A stretch of DNA of 11,618 nucleotides, taken from assembly GCA_964439745.1 (NCBI GenBank), contig CAYTQK010000083.1, forward strand, positions 1 to 11,618, given 5' to 3'. The notes beneath the pieces are model-generated. The model did no database searches. It saw nothing but the letters and a program-made list of their open reading frames with translations, and was not told the origin of the DNA. This document shows positions 1 through 5,680 of the stretch, one piece after another. Both the position numbers and the translations under genes were made by a program. This stretch comes from CAYTQK01 sp964439745 (GTDB taxonomy: Bacteria; Desulfobacterota; Desulfobacteria; Desulfobacterales; Desulfosudaceae). Position 1 is the stretch's first letter. Every line of letters begins with the position of its first letter.

Positions 1-2
1 TA

Positions 3-287
3 TCGAGTTTATCGTTTGCCCGGTGTGCGGGGGTAGTTACCTTCCGTTGACCGGGGGACGAGACAGTAACCGTGGCCAAAATTGTAAAATCCAAGGGCGC
101 GGAAGCGTTTCATTTTTGCTGCTGTACCTTTGCCACCAAGGAAGATGGCGGCTGGGACATGAGCCGGGGTGGTTTCTGCGATCATCTCGACGAGATCATG
201 CAAAGGGTCCAGGAGGCAACCGGTTTGCCCTGTGTCAAGGGGTCTGCCCATCTGCCGGCGGGATATACCCCCGTTGTCATGGAATAG
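3..287 (+). CDS. CGGC-domain protein, C-terminal part, with an in-frame TGA (candidate selenoprotein)
   Basis: The 5' end lies outside the window. From base 3 the frame reads SSLSFARCAGVVTFR, then TGA at 48-50, then PGDETVTVAKIVKSKGAEAF and on to TAG at 285-287. The part after the TGA carries family hallmarks as I remember them: PGD, a KGAE block, a Cys-rich HFCCCTFA, a GGFC segment and a closing GLPCVKGSAHLP. CGGC-domain proteins (Pfam CGGC) are thought to bind metal through conserved Cys and His, but their function is unknown. The family has Cys directly before the Pro-Gly, and here the TGA occupies that place; the text matches the family on both sides without a frame change. That suggests selenocysteine. 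The alternatives are a nonsense mutation or a short product of about 71 residues from the GTG at 72-74, but no clear ribosome site precedes that GTG. The family call is fairly sure; the recoding is inferred. Confidence 0.6.
47..79 (+). promoter_or_regulatory. possible SECIS-like hairpin at the in-frame TGA
   Basis: Bases 47-49 can pair with 77-79, 51-53 with 73-75 (one G-U), 54-55 with 70-71, and 58-59 with 66-67, leaving a six-base loop GAGACA at 60-65 that starts with G. A hairpin just 3' of UGA with a G early in the apical loop is the bacterial SECIS pattern. However, the stem is interrupted, the upper stem is only two pairs, and the loop starts about 12 bases from the U of UGA, closer than in known bacterial SECIS elements. 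Support is weak and this is offered only as a candidate. Confidence 0.2.
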
Positions 288-309
288 GGCGGCCAACGGC
301 AGGGGCCGA

Positions 310-326
310 TTCCGGACCGGTCGGAA
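310..326 (+). other. short hairpin downstream of the CGGC gene
   Basis: Bases 310-315 and 321-326 can form six pairs (one G-U) around a five-base loop, 23 bases after the CGGC stop codon. No T-run follows, so it does not look like a standard intrinsic terminator. It may slow polymerase or protect the mRNA 3' end. The rest of 288-433 holds no gene or convincing promoter; a purine-rich ribosome site for the next gene lies at 424-430. Confidence 0.3.
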
Positions 327-436
327 CTGGCGCCGTGCGGTCACCAGCAGCCCGGCAGGCGCGGTAACATGTCGTCAATGCAATCGGGACGAATGATCGC
401 TGTCAGGCGTATTTTGCCGTCCAGGGAGGTGGCATG

Positions 437-1441
437 ATGGTATTCATTTATGTAACAGGTAGCCTGCTGCTGTTGGTGCTGGTACTGGCGCTGGCCGTTC
501 TGGTCAAGCAGCTGGTCCGGTTGCAAAAGGGCAATCGCCGGGTCCAGGCCGAGATCGCACAGGCCCGGTTGGACAGGCTGGATGATATCGGCAGCGTGGA
601 GGAATTGCGGGTGCTGCCCCTGGTGGACTATTATGCCGATGATCCGGAGCTGCGCACCGAAGCCGGTGTCTCCTATCTGGTTTCGGCCGGTGATACCAAG
701 ATTTTGCTGGATGTGGGCTTCAACAAGAAAAAAGACCATCCCTCTCCCCTGCTGCATAACATGCAGGCCCTGGGAATTTCACCGGATGAACTGGATGCCT
801 TGTTTATCAGCCATCTGCACCTGGATCATGTGGGCGGCATGGCCGAACAGCGGCAGGGCCGGTTCAGCCTGTCCCAGGGAAAAGTGGAGCTGCCGCCGGT
901 GCCGGTGTATGTTCCGGAACCGATGGTTCCCTCAGACTGGAATCCCGGGCCGGTGCCGGAAGTGGTCACCCGTCCCCGCCGCCTGGCCGAAGGGGTGGCC
1001 AGTATCGGTGTTATTCCCCGCAATCTGTTTCTGCTCGGATATACCCGGGAACACAGCCTGGCCGTCAATGTCCGGGGCAAGGGGATCGTGTTGATTATCG
1101 GCTGCGGCCATCAGACCATTGAGCGCATCCTGGATCGTTCGCAAAAGCTCTTTGACGCCCCCATTTACGGGATTATCGGCGGGCTGCACTACCCGGTGCG
1201 CGGCGGGCGTATCATGCTGGGCCCGGTTAATCTGCAGAACCTGGTCGGCGGTGATCGCCCCCCCTGGCGGCCGATCGGACAAGCCGATGTGAACCGGGCC
1301 ATCGCGGCCATCAAGGCAGTCAATCCGGCGTTTATCGCCCTTTCCCCGCATGACAGTTCCGACTGGAGCCTGGAGCAGTTTGCAACAGCTTTTGGCGACC
1401 GCTGTCATGATCTGCGCGTAGGCAGGAGCATGCGCATATAA
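437..1441 (+). CDS. membrane-anchored metallo-beta-lactamase-fold hydrolase (COG1237-like)
   Basis: Two ATGs are adjacent (434 and 437). GGAGGT at 425-430 lies 6 bases before 437 and only 3 before 434, so I favour 437 (334 residues). Numbering from the 434 ATG: a hydrophobic segment at 5-24 is followed by Lys/Arg-rich sequence, which by the positive-inside rule puts the enzyme domain in the cytoplasm. The metal site HLHLDH is at 127-132, and further likely metal ligands are in GCGH (223-226) and GGLH (249-252). This resembles the MBL branch that includes the ribofuranosylaminobenzene 5'-phosphate synthase relatives (COG1237); its substrate cannot be told from sequence. An N-terminal anchor is unusual for that branch. 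It sits between the CGGC gene and the NifX/MinD operon in the same direction, which hints at a shared process, but a promoter-like spacer separates it from the operon. Confidence 0.8.
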   Translation: MVFIYVTGSLLLLVLVLALAVLVKQLVRLQKGNRRVQAEIAQARLDRLDDIGSVEELRVLPLVDYYADDPELRTEAGVSYLVSAGDTKILLDVGFNKKKDHPSPLLHNMQALGISPDELDALFISHLHLDHVGGMAEQRQGRFSLSQGKVELPPVPVYVPEPMVPSDWNPGPVPEVVTRPRRLAEGVASIGVIPRNLFLLGYTREHSLAVNVRGKGIVLIIGCGHQTIERILDRSQKLFDAPIYGIIGGLHYPVRGGRIMLGPVNLQNLVGGDRPPWRPIGQADVNRAIAAIKAVNPAFIALSPHDSSDWSLEQFATAFGDRCHDLRVGRSMRI

Positions 1442-1489
1442 TTTGTTTTGCGGCATAACCGGACCGGCCGGCCGGGCTCTGGATTCGCG

Positions 1490-1506
1490 ACCGGTGTTTC
1501 ACCGGT
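1490..1506 (+). other. perfect 7-bp hairpin after the MBL gene
   Basis: ACCGGTG (1490-1496) and CACCGGT (1500-1506) form a perfect seven-pair stem with a TTT loop, 48 bases after the MBL stop. GGTGGTGCG follows rather than a T-run, so it is not a classical intrinsic terminator. It could be an mRNA 3'-end barrier or an operator. A CCGGCCGG palindrome lies just upstream, near 1465-1472. Confidence 0.35.
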
Positions 1507-1567
1507 GGTGGTGCGTGTTCCCGCGGCCGCAAAGAGGCGGTGTCCGATGAAATATTATGGCCGGGAT

Positions 1568-1620
1568 GGATTGACAATCCGGAAACAACCCTTAGTTTAA
1601 AATGAGATTATGCTTATAAT
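1568..1620 (+). promoter_or_regulatory. candidate promoter region with a 13-base palindrome, upstream of the NifX/MinD operon
   Basis: A perfect odd palindrome, GGATTGACAATCC, occupies 1568-1580 and contains TTGACA (1571-1576), the sigma-70 -35 consensus. Downstream are TAAAAT (1598-1603, 21-base spacer, too long for an ideal promoter) and a perfect TATAAT (1615-1620) without a good -35 at 17 bases. The region is AT-rich against a GC-rich background and ends 30 bases before the operon's first ATG. The elements are seen directly; promoter activity, and use of the palindrome as an operator, are inferred. ORP operons in Desulfovibrio use sigma-54, but no well-spaced GG/GC pair was found here. 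Confidence 0.45.
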
Positions 1621-1650
1621 AATAAATAGAACAACAACAAGGAGTTCGCC

Positions 1651-2280
1651 ATGAAAGTCGCAGTCAGTGCCACCGGCAAGACCATGGATGCGGAGTTGGA
1701 TCCCCGTTTCGGACGCTCGGCCTGGTATCTCCTGGTCGATACGGAGAATATGAATTATGAGGCGGTGGCCAATACCAATACAGATTTGCCCAGCGGGGCC
1801 GGTATTCAATCCGCCAGCCTGGTCGCTTCCAGCGGGGCCGAGGCGGTGCTGACCGGTAACTGCGGTCCCAAGGCCGCCCAGGCCTTTTCTGAAGCCGGTA
1901 TCCCGGTCTACACCGGTTATGCCGGAACGGTCCGCCAGGTGGTCGAGGCGTTTGTCCAGAACGGCAGCCCGGCCGCTGCTGCCGGCACAGGACCGGCCGC
2001 TTCAACACAGATGCCCCGCGGCGGCGGCATGGGCGGTGGCCGCGGTATGGGCATGGGTGGCGGGGGACGCGGTATGGGCGGATGTGGCCGTGGTATGGGC
2101 GGTGGCGGCCGCGGCATGGGCGGCGGTCGTGGTATGGGCATGGGCGGCCGGAGCATGATGGGGCCTGCCGGTGGATCCGGCCAGGCATCGTCCGAAGATG
2201 TGGCCGCCCTCAAGCAGCAGGCCCGGGAATTGAAACAAGCCCTGGCGGATATAGAAAAGAAAATCGGTGACCTGGAATAG
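1651..2280 (+). CDS. NifX/NifB-family metal-cluster-binding protein with Gly/Met/Arg tail and C-terminal helix
   Basis: Residues 1-105 match the dinitrogenase iron-molybdenum cofactor (NifX/NifB C-terminal) fold: MKVAVSATG start, DPRFGRS, then AVLTGNCGPKAAQAFSEAGI and a GTVRQVVEAF end. Such domains bind metal-sulfur clusters non-covalently; the Orange Protein of Desulfovibrio is of this type. Residues 121-170 are a low-complexity Gly/Met/Arg tract with five RGMG cores (131, 140, 147, 154, 160), eleven Met and one Cys (145). Residues 182-208 look like a charged amphipathic helix or short coiled coil. The simple family member is about 110-120 residues, so the second half is an extension. A strong AAGGAG precedes the ATG by 6 bases. 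It is the first gene of the operon. Domain assignment is firm; the bound metal is not known, and a role for the Met-rich tail in Cu(I) binding is inference. Confidence 0.85.
   Translation: MKVAVSATGKTMDAELDPRFGRSAWYLLVDTENMNYEAVANTNTDLPSGAGIQSASLVASSGAEAVLTGNCGPKAAQAFSEAGIPVYTGYAGTVRQVVEAFVQNGSPAAAAGTGPAASTQMPRGGGMGGGRGMGMGGGGRGMGGCGRGMGGGGRGMGGGRGMGMGGRSMMGPAGGSGQASSEDVAALKQQARELKQALADIEKKIGDLE
2041..2155 (+). repeat. in-frame Gly/Met/Arg-coding repeat tract
   Basis: The DNA coding for residues 131-168 of the NifX-like protein is an imperfect run of GGN/CGN/GGN/ATG codon blocks of roughly 18-27 bases. The synonymous third bases vary between copies, so the protein repeat is better kept than the DNA repeat. 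That argues for selection on the protein rather than very recent slippage expansion. Confidence 0.6.
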
Positions 2281-2326
2281 CCTCCGGAGAGCCGCTGGAA
2301 ACAGCTATCGGTAACGGAGAAGGAAA

Positions 2327-3193
2327 ATGATTATTGCCATCGCCTCGGGCAAAGGCGGAACCGGAAAGACGACCGTGGCCACCAATCTGGCCGTGTCGGT
2401 CGCCGCGGCGGGTGAGAAGGTCAAGGTGCTGGATTGTGACGTGGAAGAGCCCAATGCCCATATTTTTTTGAAAATGGAAACCGAGGAACGCGAATCGGTC
2501 GGCACCATGGTCCCGGAAGTGGATCATGACCGGTGCACCGGCTGTGGCGAATGCGACAAGATCTGCCAGTTTTCTGCCATTGCCCTGTTCGGCAAGGCAG
2601 TACTGACCTTCCCGGAAATGTGCCACAGCTGCGAAGGGTGCCTGATGGCCTGTCCCGAGGAAGCCATTTCCCGGGGCAGCCGGGACCTGGGCGAGCTGGT
2701 CACGGGGAAGGGCAAGGCCGGGGCCGTGGATCTGGTATATGGCAGTCTGCGCGTCGGGGAAGCCATGTCACCGCCGCTGATCGAACATGTCAAGACCCGG
2801 ATCGAGCCGGATTTCATCAATATCCTGGACGCCCCGCCCGGCACCTCCTGTCCCGTCATCACAACCCTGCAGGATGCCGATTTCGTCCTGCTGGTTACCG
2901 AACCCACCCCTTTCGGGTTGAATGACCTGAAGCTGTCGGTGGAGGCGGTCCGGGTGCTGGGGCTTCCCTTCGGACTGGTCATTAACCGGTGCGATGCCGG
3001 CACCGGGGACACCCGGCAGTATGCCGCCGCCGAGAATATCCCCGTATTGATGGAGATTCCTGATCGCCGGGACATCGCCGAAGGCTATTCCCGGGGCCGG
3101 CTGATGAGTGAGGCGCTTCCTGAGATGAAAGATAAATTTCAGGCCCTGTTTACCGAGGTCAAAAACAGAGTGGCCAACCCTGGTGCGGCCTGA
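2327..3193 (+). CDS. MinD/Mrp-type ATPase with two [4Fe-4S] ferredoxin motifs, first copy
   Basis: A 288-residue P-loop ATPase of the MinD superfamily with an inserted ferredoxin domain (COG1149). The deviant Walker A GKGGTGKT is at 8-15, and the switch-like DCDVEEPNAH starts at 36. The first [4Fe-4S] motif has Cys at 70, 73, 76 and 80; the second has Cys at 99, 102, 105 and 109 followed by Pro. A DAPPGTSCPV Walker-B-type segment follows in the second half. Family members couple ATP hydrolysis to building or delivering metal clusters; in Desulfovibrio, related ATPases work with the Orange Protein. GGAGAAGGA before the ATG is a clear ribosome site. It lies 46 bases after the NifX-like gene and 29 before its paralogue. 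All eight cluster ligands are present, so it should be functional; the partner is inferred from context. Confidence 0.87.
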   Translation: MIIAIASGKGGTGKTTVATNLAVSVAAAGEKVKVLDCDVEEPNAHIFLKMETEERESVGTMVPEVDHDRCTGCGECDKICQFSAIALFGKAVLTFPEMCHSCEGCLMACPEEAISRGSRDLGELVTGKGKAGAVDLVYGSLRVGEAMSPPLIEHVKTRIEPDFINILDAPPGTSCPVITTLQDADFVLLVTEPTPFGLNDLKLSVEAVRVLGLPFGLVINRCDAGTGDTRQYAAAENIPVLMEIPDRRDIAEGYSRGRLMSEALPEMKDKFQALFTEVKNRVANPGAA

Positions 3194-3222
3194 ACAGGCC
3201 GGATTACGAAAAGAGTTTTTCC

Positions 3223-4098
3223 ATGAAAGAATTGACGATTATCAGCGGTAAGGGAGGGACCGGCAAAACGAGCATTACCGCTTCGTTCGCGGCCCTGGCA
3301 AAGAACAAAGTAATCGTGGACGCCGACGTGGATGCCGCCGATCTGCACCTGGTCATTCCGCCGACGGTCAAAAAGACCACCGATTTCGCCGGCGGCAGTA
3401 TCGCCGTCATCGATCCGGAGCGCTGCACCGAGTGCGGCGAGTGCCGACAGCGGTGCCGGTTCGACGCCATCAGCGAGGATTTCGTGGTAGACAAGATCGC
3501 CTGCGAGGGATGCGGGGTATGCGTCTATTTCTGCCCGGTGGGGGCCATTGATTTCCCGCAGCAGACCTGCGGCCAATGGTTTGTTTCGGATACGGCCTGC
3601 GGCCCCATGATCCATGCCCGCCTCGGCATTGCCGAGGAAAATTCCGGGCTGCTGGTGAGCCTGCTCCGGAACCAGGCCAAAGAGATGGCGGAATCGGAAA
3701 ACCATGAATTGCTGCTGGTGGACGGTCCCCCGGGGATCGGCTGCCCGGTTATTTCTTCGCTGACCGGCTCCTCGGCGGTGCTGGTCATTACCGAACCGAC
3801 CCTGTCCGGTCTGCATGATTTAAAACGGGTCAATGAACTGGCCCGCTTTTTGAGAGTGCCGGCCATGGCCTGTATCAACAAGTGGGATATCAATCCTGAA
3901 ATGGCCGAAAATATACGGAATTATTCCCGCGACAGCGAGATGACCTATGTCGGGGACATTCCCTATGACAAGGATATGACCGCGGCCATGGTGGACCAGA
4001 TGGCGCTGGTAAATTTTTCCGACGGGCCGGCCGCCCAGGCCATCCGGGATGTGTGGAAAAATGTTGCCCAATTCATGGAATTGAAGGATGATAAATAG
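3223..4098 (+). CDS. MinD/Mrp-type ATPase with two [4Fe-4S] ferredoxin motifs, second copy
   Basis: A 291-residue paralogue of the preceding protein with the same architecture. The Walker A GKGGTGKT is at 9-16, DADVDAADLH starts at 33, and ferredoxin Cys sets lie at 68/71/74/78 and 94/97/100/104 (the last followed by Pro). DGPPGIGCPV provides the later nucleotide-site motif. The two copies have diverged clearly: the first has DCDVEEPN and the second DADVDAAD. Such pairs usually occur side by side, suggesting a heterodimer; that is inference from arrangement. The region before the ATG has only a weak AAGAG-type ribosome site, and the 29-base gap suggests the gene is translated from the same mRNA as its neighbour. 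It is probably cytoplasmic, acting on the NifX-like proteins encoded on either side. Confidence 0.87.
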   Translation: MKELTIISGKGGTGKTSITASFAALAKNKVIVDADVDAADLHLVIPPTVKKTTDFAGGSIAVIDPERCTECGECRQRCRFDAISEDFVVDKIACEGCGVCVYFCPVGAIDFPQQTCGQWFVSDTACGPMIHARLGIAEENSGLLVSLLRNQAKEMAESENHELLLVDGPPGIGCPVISSLTGSSAVLVITEPTLSGLHDLKRVNELARFLRVPAMACINKWDINPEMAENIRNYSRDSEMTYVGDIPYDKDMTAAMVDQMALVNFSDGPAAQAIRDVWKNVAQFMELKDDK

Positions 4099-4116
4099 AA
4101 TAGGGATGAAAGGTAA

Positions 4117-4157
4117 GGACTGGTCAGTATGATATGCCCAGTCCGGTTGGTGCCAAC
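4117..4157 (+). other. tandem hairpins in the operon spacer
   Basis: GGACTGG (4117-4123) and CCAGTCC (4138-4144) pair perfectly around a 14-base loop. Directly after, GTTG (4146-4149) can pair with CAAC (4154-4157). They sit in the 86-base gap between the second ATPase and the small NifX-like gene. There is no T-run, so termination is unlikely; mRNA processing or differential stability within the operon is possible. An ATG at 4134 lies inside the loop of the first hairpin, in frame with the next gene. Confidence 0.35.
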
Positions 4158-4184
4158 AATGACTGTAAAAGGAGAAGAATATCG

Positions 4185-4547
4185 ATGAAATTCGCGATAC
4201 CCATGGCAGGAGGAAAGTTGACCCTGCACTTCGGGCACTGCCAGGAGTTTGCCATTATTGAAGTGGACGAAGACAAGATCGTCAACAAGGAAGTCCTTCT
4301 GCCGCCCCCCCACGAACCCGGCGTGCTGCCCAAGTGGCTGCATGATCAGGGTGCCGATGTCGTTATTGCCGGCGGTATGGGTCACCGGGCCATTGATCTG
4401 TTCCAGCAGGCGGGCATCCAGGTGGTGACCGGCGCGCCGGTGGAAGAACCGGAAATCCTGGTGCGGGACTTTCTGGCCAATTCCCTGTCCATCGGGGACA
4501 ACGCCTGTGCCGGCGGGCACGGCGACCATGAGTGCGGCGGCCATTAG
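4185..4547 (+). CDS. small NifX/NifB-family metal-cluster-binding protein with Cys/His-rich tail
   Basis: A 120-residue protein of the same fold family as the operon's first gene: MKFAIPMAGGKLTLHFGHCQ, then DVVIAGGMGHRAIDLFQQAG and a GAPVEEPEILVRDFL end. HFGHC at 15-19 is typical of this sub-branch and may offer a metal ligand. The last 13 residues, CAGGHGDHECGGH (108-120), hold two Cys and four His, a plausible metal-binding tail. I chose the ATG at 4185 because the sequence from there fits the family N-terminus and AGGAG lies 10 bases upstream; the in-frame ATG at 4134 would add 17 non-family residues from inside a hairpin. It is the last gene before the convergent LPS cluster. It is probably a cluster carrier or the final cluster-holding protein, fed by the two ATPases; that role is inferred. 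Confidence 0.83.
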   Translation: MKFAIPMAGGKLTLHFGHCQEFAIIEVDEDKIVNKEVLLPPPHEPGVLPKWLHDQGADVVIAGGMGHRAIDLFQQAGIQVVTGAPVEEPEILVRDFLANSLSIGDNACAGGHGDHECGGH

Positions 4548-4568
4548 ACCGCCGATGGACCTTATCCC

Positions 4569-4644
4569 GGATATTTCATGAATTTTTCGACAGCTTCGCG
4601 TCCTGCGCCTTGCAGCTGCGCTCAAATCGACTGGTGAAATATCC
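4569..4644. terminator. inverted-repeat element between convergent genes, possible bidirectional terminator
   Basis: GGATATTTCA (4569-4578) and TGAAATATCC (4635-4644) are perfect 10-base inverted arms. Inside them TCGA (4587-4590 and 4627-4630) and CAGCT/AGCTG (4591-4595, 4614-4618) can pair as well, giving a nested cruciform-like shape. A TTTTT run is at 4583-4587. The right arm lies in the last codons of the convergent heptosyltransferase gene. The position between two convergent operons suits a terminator. The arms are 56 bases apart, so this is not a textbook intrinsic terminator, and the whole block could instead be a dispersed intergenic repeat. Confidence 0.4.
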
Positions 4645-5680
4645 CGGCTAGTTCCCCCACTGCCGCCAATACTTCCTCCACGGAAATTTTTCGCATGCAG
4701 CGGCGGGTGTCACAGGTTCGTTTATAGCAGGGGCTGCACTCCAGCTCCAGGCGGACGACCCGGTGGCGGTCACCGTAAGGGCCGGTCCGCCAGGGCGCGG
4801 TCGGCCCGAACAGGGCCACCACCGGGGTGCCCACGGCGGCGGCCAGGTGCATGGGACCGGTGTCGGTAGAAATGACCAGGTCAGCCAGTTCATACAGGGC
4901 AGCCAGCTCCAGCAGGGTGGTCCGACCAGCCAGGTTGACGGCCGGATGGTTCATGGCCGCGCAGATGCGGTCATTCTCGGCCTGATCGCCGCGGTCGCCG
5001 GTCAAAAAAATCCGGTATCCCTGTTCGACCATCAGGTCCGCCAGGCGGGCAAATTTCTCCGTTTCCCACAACTTGGTGTCCCACTTGGCCATGGGGTTGA
5101 TGGCCGCGATTCGTCCCTCCGGGTCATCAGCCCCGGTCCGGACCCGTTTGCGCATTGCTTTTCTGTCCTGGTCGGAAACGGGCAGGTGGTAAGTGATGTC
5201 GGTGGTTGTGATGCCCAGCGGTTCCAGCATGCGCAGGTTCCGGTCCAGGGCGTGAATCTCCATGCTGATGGCGGGCAGGCGCTCGTTTAAGAAAAGATAA
5301 CTGTGTTCCTGGTGCTGCATGCCCTTGCCGAAGCCGATCTTGCGGCCGCCCCGGGCCAGGCCGATGAGCAGGCCGCTTTTCAGCAGTCCCTGAAAATCCA
5401 GGATGATATCATAGCGGGTATCCCGCAGCTGGCGGATGAAATCCCGGGCCGCCCGGGGCGCCGGCCCGGCCGAACCGGTTCGCATCTGCCTGATCCAGGT
5501 CTTGCGCCGGGAGACCAGGACCCGGTCCAGGGCGGGATGGTCAACCACCAGCGGGGCGGCTGCCTCTTCCACCAGCCAGGTCAGCCGGGCCTCGGGAAAT
5601 TTGGCCCGCAGGCTGTTGGCCGCCGGCAGGGTGTGGAGCACGTCGCCGATGGCGCTGAGTTTGATGATCAGGATATTCAT
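4622..5680 (-). CDS. waaC: LPS heptosyltransferase I-like (WaaC), GT9
   Basis: A 352-residue family-9 glycosyltransferase that would add the first L-glycero-D-manno-heptose to Kdo-lipid A on the inner face of the inner membrane, using ADP-heptose. The N-terminus MNILIIKLSAIGDVLHTLP, with Asp13 at the place of the WaaC catalytic Asp, followed by a WLVEE segment, is typical of heptosyltransferase I. The C-terminal donor-site motif STDTGPMHLAAAVGTPVVAL begins at 271. Near the end are four Cys (315, 318, 323, 328) in a CxxC-x4-C-x4-C pattern also present, with altered spacing, in the neighbouring WaaF. It overlaps the end of waaF by four bases (ATGA), so translation is probably coupled. It is the last gene of the minus-strand cluster. 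GT9 membership is sure; the WaaC rather than other heptosyltransferase role is likely. Confidence 0.82.
   Translation of the reverse strand: MNILIIKLSAIGDVLHTLPAANSLRAKFPEARLTWLVEEAAAPLVVDHPALDRVLVSRRKTWIRQMRTGSAGPAPRAARDFIRQLRDTRYDIILDFQGLLKSGLLIGLARGGRKIGFGKGMQHQEHSYLFLNERLPAISMEIHALDRNLRMLEPLGITTTDITYHLPVSDQDRKAMRKRVRTGADDPEGRIAAINPMAKWDTKLWETEKFARLADLMVEQGYRIFLTGDRGDQAENDRICAAMNHPAVNLAGRTTLLELAALYELADLVISTDTGPMHLAAAVGTPVVALFGPTAPWRTGPYGDRHRVVRLELECSPCYKRTCDTRRCMRKISVEEVLAAVGELAGIFHQSI

Noticed and set aside
72..287. Independent 71-residue gene starting at the GTG at 72
   Set aside because: No convincing ribosome site lies upstream, and the in-frame sequence before it (PGDETVT) already matches the CGGC family, so a larger protein read through the TGA, or a broken gene, fits better.
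23..367. Alternative frame from 23 with a CPVCGG sequence
   Set aside because: The CPVC pair looked like a zinc motif, but the remainder is Arg/Gly-rich with no family features and overlaps the well-matched CGGC frame.
1510..1580. Possible sigma-54 promoter upstream of the NifX/MinD operon
   Set aside because: ORP operons use sigma-54, so I looked for GG-N10-GC. TGG at 1558 and TTG at 1571 are 13 bases apart rather than 11 and TTGC is not present; TGGTGCG near 1507 has no TTGC partner.
2041..2155. Repeat tract considered as a CRISPR-like or minisatellite array
   Set aside because: No unique spacers; the repeats are in frame, differ in third codon positions and code for one continuous protein tail.
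1664..2188. Minus-strand frames rich in Pro/Arg/His opposite the NifX tail
   Set aside because: They are the reverse reading of the Gly/Met/Arg repeat codons and have no domain of their own.
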